A stretch of 64,000 nt of DNA from Rhodococcoides corynebacterioides (GTDB lineage Bacteria; Actinomycetota; Actinomycetes; Mycobacteriales; Mycobacteriaceae). Made by a program: the position numbers and the translations under genes. The notes under the pieces are model-generated. The model had not been told where the DNA came from, made no database searches, and saw only the letters and a list, made by a program, of their open reading frames with translations. The number at the start of each line of letters is the position of its first letter. Within the stretch, counting starts at the first letter, position 1. The stretch spans positions 1-64,000 of the forward strand of contig NZ_JABUBU010000016.1 in assembly GCF_019834675.1 (NCBI RefSeq), read 5' to 3'. Positions 26,907-35,567 of this stretch are shown here, in pieces.

Positions 26907-28295
26907 TCAGGCGACTCCCACGTCCCGCGCGCACCGGAACCCCGAGAAGATCTGCCGGCGGATCGGATGGTCCCAGTTGCGGAACGTCGCGCGGACGGCC
27001 GTCGGGTCCGTGCCGAACGACCCACCGCGGAGCACCTTGAAGTCGCCACCGAAGAACACCTGCGAGTACTCCGGATACGGGAACATCTCGAACCCCGGGT
27101 ACGGCTCGAAGTCCGACGACGTCCACTCCCACACGTCGCCCATCAGCTGCTCGACACCCAGCGCGGACGCACCCTCCGGGTACGCGCCGACGTCGGCGGG
27201 CTCGAGGTGGCGTTGGCCGAGATTGGCGTGATGCGCAGCGATGTCGTCGTCGCCCCAGGGGAAGCGACGCGAACGCCCGGTGGCCGGGTCCAGGCGGGCC
27301 GCCTTCTCCCACTCCGCCTCTGTGGGCAGACGCTTGCCCGCCCAGCGCGCGTAGGCGTCGGCCTCGAACCACGACACGTGCACCACCGGCTGCGCCGGCC
27401 GGACCGGCACGCGGCGACCGAACACCCGCCGCCACCAGGTGCCGTCCGGGTCCTGCTTCCAGAAACCGGGAGCGACGAGTCCGGCCTCCGTGCGGTGCTG
27501 CCACCCGCGGTGGCTCCACAACTCCTCGCGGTCGTATCCGCCGTCCGCGACGAAGCGGAGGTAGTCGCCGTTGGTCACCGGGACGGCGTCGATGGCGACG
27601 GTCTCCACCTGCACGGTGTGCGCGGGTCGCTCGTTGTCCAGAGCCCACGGGTCGGTGTCGGTGCCCATCTCGAACGGTCCGCCGGGGACGATCACCTCGA
27701 GGTCGCCGTCGGAGGGGACCTCCGCGCGCGGGGCGTCCGGCGCCGTCAGGACGGCCGGACCCGTGCGCAGCTGATGTGTGGCCAGCATGGTCTCGTCGTG
27801 CTGCTGCTCGTGCTGCGCCACCATGGCGAACACGAACCCGTTCCGGGTGAGCCGACGCTCGTCGAACGTGGTGTTCTGCAACGCCTCTCGGGACAGCTCG
27901 CGGACACGCGCCACGTACTCCCGCGCCGCGGTGGGAGTGAGCAGGGGCAGACCGGGACGGGTGGACCGGGCGTGCCGGAAGGCGTCGTACAGATCGTCGA
28001 TCTCCCCGAGCAGCGGGGCGTGACCGCCGACGTCGCGGGCCAACCACAACTCCTCCTGGTTGCCGATGTGCGCGAGGTCCCACACGAGGGGACTCATCAG
28101 CGGCGACACCTGCTCGCGCAGGCCGTCGTCGTCCAGGCAGTCGGTGAGGGCCATCGTTCGGGCGCGACTGCGATCGAGCATGTCCTGCAAGCGCTGTCGC
28201 AGGGTGCCGGGGTCCGTGCCGGCTGTGGTGTCGGTGTTGTCGGTGGTGTCGGTGGTGTCGGTGGTGTCGGTGGCGAGGGAATCGGGGGCGGTCAC
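26907..28295 (-). CDS. egtB: Ergothioneine sulfoxide synthase EgtB
   Basis: A 462-residue non-haem iron enzyme that joins hercynine to gamma-glutamylcysteine with O2. The N-terminal DinB-like domain holds the iron ligands: His in DLAHIGNQEE and the pair in QHEQQHDE. The C-terminal formylglycine-generating-like domain has FEMGTDTDPWALDNERPAH, LPTEAEWEKAARLDP and GDVWEWTSSDFEPYPGF. The N-terminus carries a low-complexity Thr/Asp stretch produced by a 9-bp tandem repeat. GTG at 28295 overlaps the egtA stop by 4 nt. Confidence 0.95.
   Translation of the reverse strand: MTAPDSLATDTTDTTDTTDNTDTTAGTDPGTLRQRLQDMLDRSRARTMALTDCLDDDGLREQVSPLMSPLVWDLAHIGNQEELWLARDVGGHAPLLGEIDDLYDAFRHARSTRPGLPLLTPTAAREYVARVRELSREALQNTTFDERRLTRNGFVFAMVAQHEQQHDETMLATHQLRTGPAVLTAPDAPRAEVPSDGDLEVIVPGGPFEMGTDTDPWALDNERPAHTVQVETVAIDAVPVTNGDYLRFVADGGYDREELWSHRGWQHRTEAGLVAPGFWKQDPDGTWWRRVFGRRVPVRPAQPVVHVSWFEADAYARWAGKRLPTEAEWEKAARLDPATGRSRRFPWGDDDIAAHHANLGQRHLEPADVGAYPEGASALGVEQLMGDVWEWTSSDFEPYPGFEMFPYPEYSQVFFGGDFKVLRGGSFGTDPTAVRATFRNWDHPIRRQIFSGFRCARDVGVA
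28228..28272 (-). repeat. Five 9-bp tandem repeats in the egtB 5' end
   Basis: On the plus strand the unit is GTGTCGGTG; four copies are perfect and one (28237-28245) has a single change. In the egtB frame each copy encodes Thr-Asp-Thr, so copy-number change would lengthen or shorten the N-terminus without a frameshift. Confidence 0.9.
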
Positions 28296-29539
28296 CGGGC
28301 GGTCTCCTTCGTGTGGGCGCGGGCTGCCGGACGGGACTCGCCGGGGGCGAGCTGGGCAGCGCAGCGGTCGGCGGCCGCGCGGAGGCGGTCGGCGACGCCG
28401 CCGGCGGACGCCGCGGCCGCGACGGTCAGGACGGCCGACGCCGCATCGGCGAGCGCGGCGTCGGCCAGGCCGAGCCGGGCGGAGTCCTCCCAGCGGGATT
28501 CGGTGCCGCGCACCGCATCTCGCGCGACGGCGCGCACCCCGGCGGCACCCACGAGGGCGGCCACGGCGTGGACGGGCACGTCCCACAGGCCCTCCGGTTG
28601 CCCGTCGAGGTAGCGCACCTCGAGATGACCGCCCGCCCGCACCAGGGGGAACAGGGTGGTGAGGTGGTAGTCGAGATCCGCCGTGGTGGGGCGGTGCTCT
28701 CCACGGCCCGCCACGTCGTCGAGCGCACCGGCCAGCCACTGCGCGAAGGTGGTCTCCCGCGGCGGCGCCTGCAGCCGGTCCCCCATCCGAATGCAGAGCA
28801 GCGGCACGTCCAGCGCCCACCTGGCGTAGTCGACCACCGGATCGACCCCGAGGGGCACCCGGGTGCGCGTGCGGTCGAGCTCGAACCACGTGCGCATGCG
28901 TTGCGACGCCCACGGCTCGGCCGGGACCCCGGCCAGCGCGGGGGTGGCGGCGAAGGCGGCGAGCAGCGCCGGACCCACGGCGTGCAGCGTCTCCCACCGA
29001 TCCCGGATCTCCGCGCGGTCCCGGCCGGCGTCGACGCTGATCTGGACGGCGGCGGTGTTGCACATCATCGCGCGACCGAACGGCCCCACGGTGTCGAAGC
29101 GCGACTCCATCGCGCAGTAGCGGGGCAACGTCAGCAACCGTTCCGGCGTTCGCTCGGTGTCGGCGCCGCCGGCGCCGAGCGCGATGTCGTGGGGCGCGAG
29201 GAGCGCGCGCAGACCCTCGGTGTCCCGCGCCATGGCGTCGACCACCAGATCCGCCGAGGCGGCGGGCGCGGAGGAGAGTTCGAGTTGGCCACCCGGTTCG
29301 ACGGAGACGACGTTTCCGGAACGCAGGGGCAGGGCCGCGGATGCGGGATTCAGCGACACGGGGGCGTGATCGCCCAGGGCGGTCGCGAGCAGATCGAGGG
29401 ACGGGCGAGACCCGTCGGGCAGGTGGGTGAACCATTCGAGTTCGGCGCCGACCAGGGCGGGCGGGCCGATCTTGAAACACACCCGCTCGAGGTAGGCCTC
29501 GGCGGCGGGGCGCGACCCCAGCGCGTTCGGAGACGTCAT
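28292..29539 (-). CDS. egtA: Glutamate-cysteine ligase EgtA
   Basis: A 415-residue ATP-dependent ligase that makes gamma-glutamylcysteine, the sulfur donor for EgtB. Family features include VGAELEWFTH (N-terminal glutamate-binding strand), SVEPGGQLELSSAP, RYCAMESRFDTVGPFGRAMMCNTAAVQ and the C-terminal GGHLEVRYLDGQPEG. ATG at 29539 sits 6 nt after a TAGCGT -10 box, implying a leaderless message. First gene of egtABCD, divergent from egtE. Confidence 0.94.
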   Translation of the reverse strand: MTSPNALGSRPAAEAYLERVCFKIGPPALVGAELEWFTHLPDGSRPSLDLLATALGDHAPVSLNPASAALPLRSGNVVSVEPGGQLELSSAPAASADLVVDAMARDTEGLRALLAPHDIALGAGGADTERTPERLLTLPRYCAMESRFDTVGPFGRAMMCNTAAVQISVDAGRDRAEIRDRWETLHAVGPALLAAFAATPALAGVPAEPWASQRMRTWFELDRTRTRVPLGVDPVVDYARWALDVPLLCIRMGDRLQAPPRETTFAQWLAGALDDVAGRGEHRPTTADLDYHLTTLFPLVRAGGHLEVRYLDGQPEGLWDVPVHAVAALVGAAGVRAVARDAVRGTESRWEDSARLGLADAALADAASAVLTVAAAASAGGVADRLRAAADRCAAQLAPGESRPAARAHTKETAR

Positions 29540-29581
29540 GCCTCGACGCTAGCGCGCCGGACCGACATAGTCTTCGAGGCG
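29540..29581. promoter_or_regulatory. Compact divergent promoter of egtABCD and egtE
   Basis: Only 42 bp separate the two starts. TAGCGT (29551-29546, minus) is 6 nt from the egtA ATG and TAGTCT (29568-29573, plus) is 8 nt from the egtE ATG. Both fit leaderless transcription. Confidence 0.6.
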
Positions 29582-30784
29582 ATGGAAAAGAACCTCGCGT
29601 CCGTGTTCCGCACCGCCCGCGCCGAGACTCCCGGCGCCGCCCGGGGCGTGTTCCTCGACAGCGCCGGGTCGTCGCTGCCGCCCCGCGCGGTGACCGACAC
29701 GGTCGTGGACCACCTCCGCCGCGAGGCGGAGGTCGGGGGGTACGCCGCTGCCGCGGAACGGGCCGACGACCTGGCCGCGGTCCGGGCCTCGGTGGGACGC
29801 CTGCTCGGCGCCCCCGCCCACACCGTCGCCCTGTCCGACTCCGCGACGCGCGCGTGGTGCGACGTCTTCTACGCCGTCCCGCTCGCCCCCGGCGATCGGA
29901 TCCTGCTCTCCCCCGTCGAGTACGCCACCGGGGCCATCGCCGCCCTGCAGAGAGCCCGGGCGACGGGCGCCGTCGTGGAACGGATGCCGGCGGACGACAC
30001 CGGCGCGATCGACGTCGCCGCGCTGCACCGTGTGCTGGACGACCGGGTGAAGCTCGTGTCGCTGGTGCACGCGCCGACGAACAGCGGGTTGGTCAACCCC
30101 GTGCGCGAGGTGGTCGACGCGGCGCACGGGGTCGGTGCGCTCGTGCTGCTCGACGCCTGTCAGTCGGTGGGGCAGATCGACCTCGACGTCCGCGAGCTGG
30201 GGGTCGACGCGCTCTCGGCCACGGGACGCAAGTGGCTGCGCGGGCCCCGCGGCACCGGGATGCTCTACGTGGCGGAGCACCTGCTCGCCACCCTCGAACC
30301 GCGCTCGCTGGATCTGCACAGCGCGGCCTGGACCGGACCCGCTTCTTACGAGATCGCCGACGACGCACGACGATTCGAGACCTGGGAGCACGACGTCGCC
30401 GCCCGGCTCGGCCTCGGCGTCGCCGCGGACGGACTACTCGCGCTCGGTCCGCGCGCGGTCGAGGCGGCGGTGCGCGAGCGTGCCGATCATCTGCGCGGGG
30501 CGCTCGGCGAACTCGATCGGGTCACCATCCGCGACCCTCGCCCCGGCGAGCACGGCACGGCGCTGTCCGGCATCGTCACGTTCACCGTGGACGGCGTCGA
30601 CCCCCATGCCGTCAAGGCCCGGCTGGCCGAGCAGGACGTAACCGTCACCGTGAGCCCCCGATCGTCGACGCTGTTCGACATGACGGCGCGGGGGCTCGAC
30701 GCCGTGGTCCGGGCGTCGCCGCACTGCTTCCTCACCGTCGATCAGCTCGACGCGGCCGTGTCCGCGGTGGCCGGGCTGCGGTAG
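29582..30784 (+). CDS. egtE: Ergothioneine C-S lyase EgtE (PLP enzyme)
   Basis: A 400-residue PLP-dependent fold-type I enzyme of the cysteine desulfurase/aminotransferase class V group that cleaves hercynylcysteine sulfoxide to give ergothioneine. Features: GVFLDSAGSSLPPRAV at the start, LVHAPTNSGLVNPVREV, LLDACQSVGQIDLDV (Asp holding the PLP ring N) and SATGRKWLRGPRG with the Schiff-base Lys near residue 219. It is separated from the other egt genes by orientation only. Its 3' end overlaps the convergent DMT gene by 43 nt. Confidence 0.92.
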   Translation: MEKNLASVFRTARAETPGAARGVFLDSAGSSLPPRAVTDTVVDHLRREAEVGGYAAAAERADDLAAVRASVGRLLGAPAHTVALSDSATRAWCDVFYAVPLAPGDRILLSPVEYATGAIAALQRARATGAVVERMPADDTGAIDVAALHRVLDDRVKLVSLVHAPTNSGLVNPVREVVDAAHGVGALVLLDACQSVGQIDLDVRELGVDALSATGRKWLRGPRGTGMLYVAEHLLATLEPRSLDLHSAAWTGPASYEIADDARRFETWEHDVAARLGLGVAADGLLALGPRAVEAAVRERADHLRGALGELDRVTIRDPRPGEHGTALSGIVTFTVDGVDPHAVKARLAEQDVTVTVSPRSSTLFDMTARGLDAVVRASPHCFLTVDQLDAAVSAVAGLR

Positions 30785-31677
30785 GTCGTTCCGGCACCCG
30801 CACCCGAGTCGGCCTCCCGACCCGGACCCGTCGGACGCAGCACCAACGCCACGGCCACCGCGCAGAGCACCAGGCCGATCACCGTCGCGACACCGAGCGC
30901 GTCGTCGAACATCGCCCACGCCCAGATCATCGTGACCGGGGGCGTCAGGTACAGCAGCGCGCTCGCCGCAGTCGCGCCGCGTCGGGCGATCACGACCAGG
31001 TAGCTGCCGATCGCGAGGAAGGTCGAGAGCAGGACGGTCCAACCGACGGCGAACCAGAAGGGCCCGTCGGCCGGCGGCATCGCGTCGCCCGCGACGACGC
31101 TCCACGCGAGGAAGAAGACCGCCGCCGTGGCGCTCTGGACCGCCAACCCCAGTGTCACCGGCACGCGGTCGGGCACCCGGGACTGCAGCAGGGTGCCCAC
31201 CGACAGCGAGACCGTGCCGCCGACGGTGAGGGCGTAGGCCCACCACGGCGCGGCGCCGCCGAGGGCGCCGCCCACCACGACGGCCACCCCGACGATGCCG
31301 AGCAACAGACCGGTCACCGCCCTCGGCCCGATGCGCCGGCCGAGGAACGCGGCGGCGAGCGCGGCGACCACCATCGGCTGCAGCGCCGCGATCAGGGCAC
31401 TGAGCCCGGCGGACACGCCGTACTCGACGCCGGTGTAGATGCCGCCGAGGTACAGGCACTGCATGAGCACGCCCAGGGCGGCCTGACGACGCAACGCCGG
31501 GCCGGGCGCGCGGCGGCGCCGCACGAGGACGACGAGGCCGAGGAGGAGTGCGGCGACGACGAACCGCCACGCGAGGACGGCGTGACCCGACGCGGAGCGC
31601 GTGCCGAGTTCGGCGCCGACGAAGCCCGAGCTCCAGGTCACGACGAGGACGGTCGCCAACGCGGTGTCTCTGTTCAT
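30742..31677 (-). CDS. DMT-superfamily (EamA) exporter
   Basis: A 311-residue membrane protein with about ten transmembrane helices in two EamA repeats, starting WSSGFVGAELGTR (typical WGSxF/xxA start of the family). The end of repeat 1 shows ALQPMVVAALAAAFLGRRIG and of repeat 2 YLTPPVTMIWAWAMFDDAL, the conserved family positions. It probably exports a small metabolite or drug. It is divergent from a TetR gene and a palindrome lies between them. The start may be the ATG at 31677 or the GTG just before it. Confidence 0.9.
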   Translation of the reverse strand: MNRDTALATVLVVTWSSGFVGAELGTRSASGHAVLAWRFVVAALLLGLVVLVRRRRAPGPALRRQAALGVLMQCLYLGGIYTGVEYGVSAGLSALIAALQPMVVAALAAAFLGRRIGPRAVTGLLLGIVGVAVVVGGALGGAAPWWAYALTVGGTVSLSVGTLLQSRVPDRVPVTLGLAVQSATAAVFFLAWSVVAGDAMPPADGPFWFAVGWTVLLSTFLAIGSYLVVIARRGATAASALLYLTPPVTMIWAWAMFDDALGVATVIGLVLCAVAVALVLRPTGPGREADSGAGAGTTYRSPATADTAASS

Positions 31678-31694
31678 CACCCCACGAGGTAACC

Positions 31695-31708
31695 ATACAG
31701 GTCTGTAT
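31695..31708. promoter_or_regulatory. TetR operator between the DMT exporter and its regulator
   Basis: ATACAG-GT-CTGTAT is a 6-bp inverted repeat that overlaps a TATACT -10 (31706-31711, plus) and lies beside a TATGGT -10 (31697-31692, minus). One bound TetR dimer could control both genes. Confidence 0.65.
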
Positions 31709-31748
31709 ACTCACAGTGTCCCTCTCCCCCGACGACGGAAGGCCCGCC

Positions 31749-32363
31749 GTGCGCACCGCTCCCGACCCCGCCGACGCCCTGACCCCCGCGGGCGAGCGGA
31801 TCCACGAGGTCGCCGCTCGCCTGTTCTACGAACGCGGCATCCGCGCCACCGGCGTCGACCTGGTCGCGGACGAGGCCGGTACCACCAAGAAAACGCTCTA
31901 CGACCGGTTCGGCTCCAAGGACGGTCTGGTGGCGTTCTATCTGGGCCGACGGAACCTGCGGTGGCAACGCTTCGTCCTGGACCGACTGGCCGCCGAGGCC
32001 CCCGGACTCCCGACGATCCTGGCCTTCTACGACGCACTCGCCGCCTGGCTGGTGGAGTCCACCCGCGGATGCGGGTTCGTCAACGCCCACGCCGAGATCG
32101 CCGGCACCGACCATCCGGGGCTCGCGGTGGTGCACGCCGAGAAGGCCTGGGCGCGGGCGCTGTACGTCGACGCCGCGCGCGACGCCGGGGTCGCCGATCC
32201 CGACACCGTCGGCACGCGACTGTTCCTCCTGCACGAGGGCGCCGTGGTCGCGTCGACCGCCGGCGGCGTCACCGAGGCCGTGGCGGTGGCGCGGGAGTGT
32301 GCGCGGGACATCGTCCGGACGGCGCGGGCGGGGGATTCGCACCCGCCACACGCCGTCCGGTAA
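31749..32363 (+). CDS. TetR-family regulator of the divergent exporter
   Basis: A 204-residue TetR protein. HTH at about residues 14-60: ERIHEVAARLFYERGIRATGV, then AGTTKKTLYDRFGSKDGLV. The C-terminal domain (GCGFVNAHAEIAGTDHPG; HEGAVVASTAGG) resembles the YxaF/LmrA-like group of drug-responsive repressors. GTG at 31749 with GGAAGG upstream is preferred over earlier starts, which precede the promoter. Its stop overlaps the likely promoter of rplY. Confidence 0.87.
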   Translation: MRTAPDPADALTPAGERIHEVAARLFYERGIRATGVDLVADEAGTTKKTLYDRFGSKDGLVAFYLGRRNLRWQRFVLDRLAAEAPGLPTILAFYDALAAWLVESTRGCGFVNAHAEIAGTDHPGLAVVHAEKAWARALYVDAARDAGVADPDTVGTRLFLLHEGAVVASTAGGVTEAVAVARECARDIVRTARAGDSHPPHAVR

Positions 32364-32522
32364 GGTACTGCAGGTTGTCTCGGCGAGGGTGTCCGGGCCG
32401 CGGATCCGTCCGGGGACCGACACCGTGATCGACGCAGGCACGGCCCTTCTCGGCCGTCCTCGTCCGTGTCCGCGCCGGACAAGTCGTACCGCCGCACACG
32501 CCGTCTTTCGAGGAGTTCCACC
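32364..32522 (+). promoter_or_regulatory. Long leader of rplY
   Basis: No gene is visible in these 159 nt. A TAAGGT box begins at the TetR stop codon and would give a leader of about 150 nt. It contains a clear hairpin ACGGCC-6 nt-GGCCGT at 32440-32457 and ends with a GAGGAG site before rplY. A structured leader would suit autoregulation by L25 (inference). Confidence 0.35.
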
Positions 32523-33191
32523 ATGGCCGACACCAATGTTCTCTCTGCTTCGCTGCGTACCGAGTTCGGCAAGGGTGCGGCCCGCCGCACGCGCCGTGAC
32601 GGACAGGTTCCCGCCGTGCTCTACGGCCACTCGACCGATCCGAAGCACCTCGCCATCGATTCCCGCGCCTTCGCGGCCGTGCTGCGCGCCGACGGCGTCA
32701 ACGCCGTCATCGAGCTCGACATCGAGGGCGAGAAGCAGCTCGCGCTGACCAAGTCCGTCGTCGTGCACCCGATCAAGAACTACATCGAGCACGCCGACCT
32801 GCTGGTGATCCGTCGCGGCGAGAAGGTCACCGTCGAGATCGCCGTCACCACCACCGGCGACGCGGCCCCCGGCACGCTGGTCACGATCGACACCAACACC
32901 GTCGAGATCGAGGTCGACGCCACGCAGATCCCCGAGCAGTTCGAGGTGTCGGTGGAGGGTGCCGAGATCGGCACGCAGATCCTCGCGTCCCAGCTCGACC
33001 TGCCGAACGGCGCCACCCTGGTCACCGACGGCGAGACCCTGCTGGTCAACGTCGTCGAGGCGCCGACCGAGGCCGAGCTGGAGGCCGAGGGTGCCGGCGA
33101 CCTCGCGTCGAACGTCGCCGCCGAGGAGGAAGAGGCCGTGGAGGACTCCTCCGCTGCCGACGAGGCCGCCGCCGCGGACTCCGACAACTGA
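32523..33191 (+). CDS. rplY: 50S ribosomal protein L25 (CTC/TL5 form)
   Basis: A 222-residue L25 of the long CTC type. The N-terminal 5S rRNA-binding domain (about 1-95) has [24 protein letters not shown] and a following HLAIDSRAF; the C-terminal beta domain (about 96-190) is followed by an acidic Glu/Ala-rich tail. It binds 5S rRNA in the large subunit. ATG at 32523 follows GAGGAG. A 16-bp hairpin lies between it and pth; rplY-pth order is as in M. tuberculosis. Confidence 0.96.
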   Translation: MADTNVLSASLRTEFGKGAARRTRRDGQVPAVLYGHSTDPKHLAIDSRAFAAVLRADGVNAVIELDIEGEKQLALTKSVVVHPIKNYIEHADLLVIRRGEKVTVEIAVTTTGDAAPGTLVTIDTNTVEIEVDATQIPEQFEVSVEGAEIGTQILASQLDLPNGATLVTDGETLLVNVVEAPTEAELEAEGAGDLASNVAAEEEEAVEDSSAADEAAAADSDN

Positions 33192-33205
33192 TTCCAGCCC
33201 CACCC

Positions 33206-33241
33206 GCACGGCGCGTTCTCCCCACGGAGAGCGCGCCGTGC
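33206..33241 (+). terminator. Terminator after rplY
   Basis: 16-bp arms (33206-33221 and 33226-33241, core GCACGGCGCG/CGCGCCGTGC) with one G-U pair and a 4-nt loop, 15 nt after the stop. No U-tract. Confidence 0.8.
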
Positions 33242-33270
33242 GTCGTTCCCACCCGAGACGAGGCGACGCC

Positions 33271-33858
33271 ATGACCAGTTCCGCAGCCGGACCGCTGGTG
33301 GTGATCGGCCTCGGCAACCCGGGCCCGCAGTACGCGGCGACGCGGCACAACATCGGCGCCGTCGTGCTCGACACCCTCGCCGCCCGTGCGCACGGCTCGT
33401 TCTCGACGCACAAGCGCAGCAACTGCGACGTGCTGTCCGCGCGGCTGGGCGACCGTCCCGTGGTGCTCGGCAAACCCCGGTCCTACATGAACGAGTCCGG
33501 CGGGCCGGTGGTGAACCTCGCCCGCTTCCACTCCGTGGATCCGACCGACGTGATCGTGGTGCACGACGAGCTCGATCTGGACTTCGGCGTCGTCCGGCTC
33601 AAGCGCGGCGGGGGCGAGGGCGGTCACAACGGGCTGCGGTCGATCTCGAAGTCGTTGGGCACCAAGGACTACATCCGGGTGCGCGTCGGCATCGGCCGTC
33701 CGCCGGGGCGGATGGATCCCGCGTCGTTCGTCCTCAAGCCGTTCGCCGCCGCGGAGCGCGCCGAGATCGCGGTGAGCGTCGAGGACGCGGCCGACGCCGT
33801 CGAACAGGTGGTGCGGCTGGGGCTCGAGGACGCGCAGAACCGCGTCCACCGCCCCTGA
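33271..33858 (+). CDS. pth: Peptidyl-tRNA hydrolase
   Basis: A 195-residue Pth that recycles peptidyl-tRNA by hydrolysing the ester bond. Motifs: [17 protein letters not shown] with the catalytic His, [13 protein letters not shown] with the binding Asn, [11 protein letters not shown] with the catalytic Asp, and [14 protein letters not shown] normal family length. It lies between rplY and prfC; prfC starts 56 nt later. Confidence 0.97.
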   Translation: MTSSAAGPLVVIGLGNPGPQYAATRHNIGAVVLDTLAARAHGSFSTHKRSNCDVLSARLGDRPVVLGKPRSYMNESGGPVVNLARFHSVDPTDVIVVHDELDLDFGVVRLKRGGGEGGHNGLRSISKSLGTKDYIRVRVGIGRPPGRMDPASFVLKPFAAAERAEIAVSVEDAADAVEQVVRLGLEDAQNRVHRP

Positions 33859-33914
33859 CGTCACCGACCGTCCGCGTAATCTGGATGCCGTCGCCAGTCC
33901 CCAGAAAGGCCCTC

Positions 33915-35543
33915 GTGAGCACCCCGTCCGACCTGTCCTCGTCCGCCGAGACCACCCCCGCCGCGCCGAAGAACCTGCGCCACGAGGTGAATCGGCGCCG
34001 GACCTTCGCCGTCATCTCGCATCCCGACGCGGGCAAGTCCACGCTGACCGAGGCGCTCGCTCTGCACGCGCGCAAGATCTCCGAGGCGGGGGCCATCCAC
34101 GGCAAGGCCGGACGCAAGTCCACGGTGTCGGACTGGATGGAGATGGAGAAGGCCCGCGGCATCTCCGTCAGCTCCACCGCGCTGCAGTTCGAGTACGACG
34201 ACCACACCATCAACCTCGTTGACACCCCCGGTCACGCGGACTTCTCCGAGGACACCTACCGCGTCCTCACCGCCGTCGACGCCGCGGTGATGCTCATCGA
34301 CGCCGCGAAGGGCCTCGAGCCGCAGACCCTCAAGCTCTTCCAGGTGTGCCGGCATCGCGGCATCCCGGTCATCACCGTGATCAACAAGTGGGACCGTCCG
34401 GGCCGCACCCCGCTGGAACTGCTCGACGAGATCGACGAGCGCATCGGCCTGACGCCGACGCCGATGTTCTGGCCGGTGGGCATCGCCGGCGACTTCCGCG
34501 GGCTGCTCGACGTCGCGAAGCACGAGTACATCCACTTCACCCGGACCGCCGGCGGCGCGACGATCGCACCGGAGGAGTACCTGGACGCCGACGCCGCCGC
34601 GGCACGCGAGGGCGACGAGTGGACCACGGCTCTCGAGGAGAGCGAGCTGCTGGTCGAGAGCGGTCAGCATCACGACGTGGACGCGTTCCTGGCGGGTCGG
34701 ACGTCGCCGGTGATCTTCGCGTCGGCGATGCTGAACTTCGGCGTCCACCAGATCCTCGACGCGCTGGTGTCCTTCGCACCCGCGCCGGGTCCGCGTCCCG
34801 ACGTCGCCGGCGGCGCACGCGACGTCACCGATCCGTTCAGCGCCGTCGTGTTCAAGGTGCAGGCGGGCATGGACACCGCGCACCGGGACCGCCTGGCGTT
34901 CATGCGCGTCGTCTCCGGCGTGTTCGAGCGCGGCATGGTGGTGACGCACGCGCAGACCGGCAAGCCGTTCGCCACCAAGTACGCGCTGACGGTGTTCGGG
35001 CGGGAGCGCACCACCGTCGAGAACGCCTACCCCGGTGACGTCGTCGGCCTGGTCAACGCCACGGCGCTCGCACCCGGCCACACCCTGTACGCCGAACGAA
35101 AGGTGGAGTTCCCGCCGATCCCGTCGTTCGCGCCGGAGCACTTCTCCATCCTGCGGGCGGAGAGTGCCGCCAAGTACAAGCAGTTCCGACGCGCGGTGGA
35201 CCAGATGGATTCCGAGGGCGTCGTCCAGATCCTCCGCAACGACCTGCGCGGCGACGCGTCCCCCGTGCTGGCCGCGGTGGGGCCGATGCAGTTCGAGGTG
35301 GTCGCCGCGCGCATGAAGTCCGAGTTCGGGGTCGAGGCTCGCATGGAGCCGCTCGGGTACTCGCTGGCCCGACGGACCGACGCCGAGTCGGCGGACGAGC
35401 TGAACCGGCAGCGCGGCATCGAGGTCTTCACGCGCAGCGACGGCGTGCTCCTCGCCCTCGTCAGCGACAAGTGGCGCCTGCAGTACATCGAGAAGGAACT
35501 GCCGCACCTCACGCTGGAACCGCTGGTCGCCGCAGCCGACTGA
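33915..35543 (+). CDS. prfC: Peptide chain release factor 3
   Basis: A 542-residue translational GTPase that releases RF1/RF2 after termination. G1 is HPDAGKST, G3 DTPGHADF, G4 NKWD; MEMEKARGISVSSTALQF is the effector loop typical of RF3. The C-terminal domain has VVGLVNATALAPGHTLY and GPMQFEVVAARM. GTG at 33915 with AAAGG upstream is used; earlier residues lack support. The stop codon lies inside the first of three 11-bp tandem repeats. Confidence 0.96.
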   Translation: MSTPSDLSSSAETTPAAPKNLRHEVNRRRTFAVISHPDAGKSTLTEALALHARKISEAGAIHGKAGRKSTVSDWMEMEKARGISVSSTALQFEYDDHTINLVDTPGHADFSEDTYRVLTAVDAAVMLIDAAKGLEPQTLKLFQVCRHRGIPVITVINKWDRPGRTPLELLDEIDERIGLTPTPMFWPVGIAGDFRGLLDVAKHEYIHFTRTAGGATIAPEEYLDADAAAAREGDEWTTALEESELLVESGQHHDVDAFLAGRTSPVIFASAMLNFGVHQILDALVSFAPAPGPRPDVAGGARDVTDPFSAVVFKVQAGMDTAHRDRLAFMRVVSGVFERGMVVTHAQTGKPFATKYALTVFGRERTTVENAYPGDVVGLVNATALAPGHTLYAERKVEFPPIPSFAPEHFSILRAESAAKYKQFRRAVDQMDSEGVVQILRNDLRGDASPVLAAVGPMQFEVVAARMKSEFGVEARMEPLGYSLARRTDAESADELNRQRGIEVFTRSDGVLLALVSDKWRLQYIEKELPHLTLEPLVAAAD

Positions 35544-35567
35544 CGGCCGACTGACGGCCGACTGACG
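35535..35567 (+). repeat. Three 11-bp direct repeats at the prfC stop codon
   Basis: GCCGACTGACG is repeated three times without gaps; the first copy contains the prfC TGA (35541-35543). The period is not a multiple of three. Confidence 0.92.
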
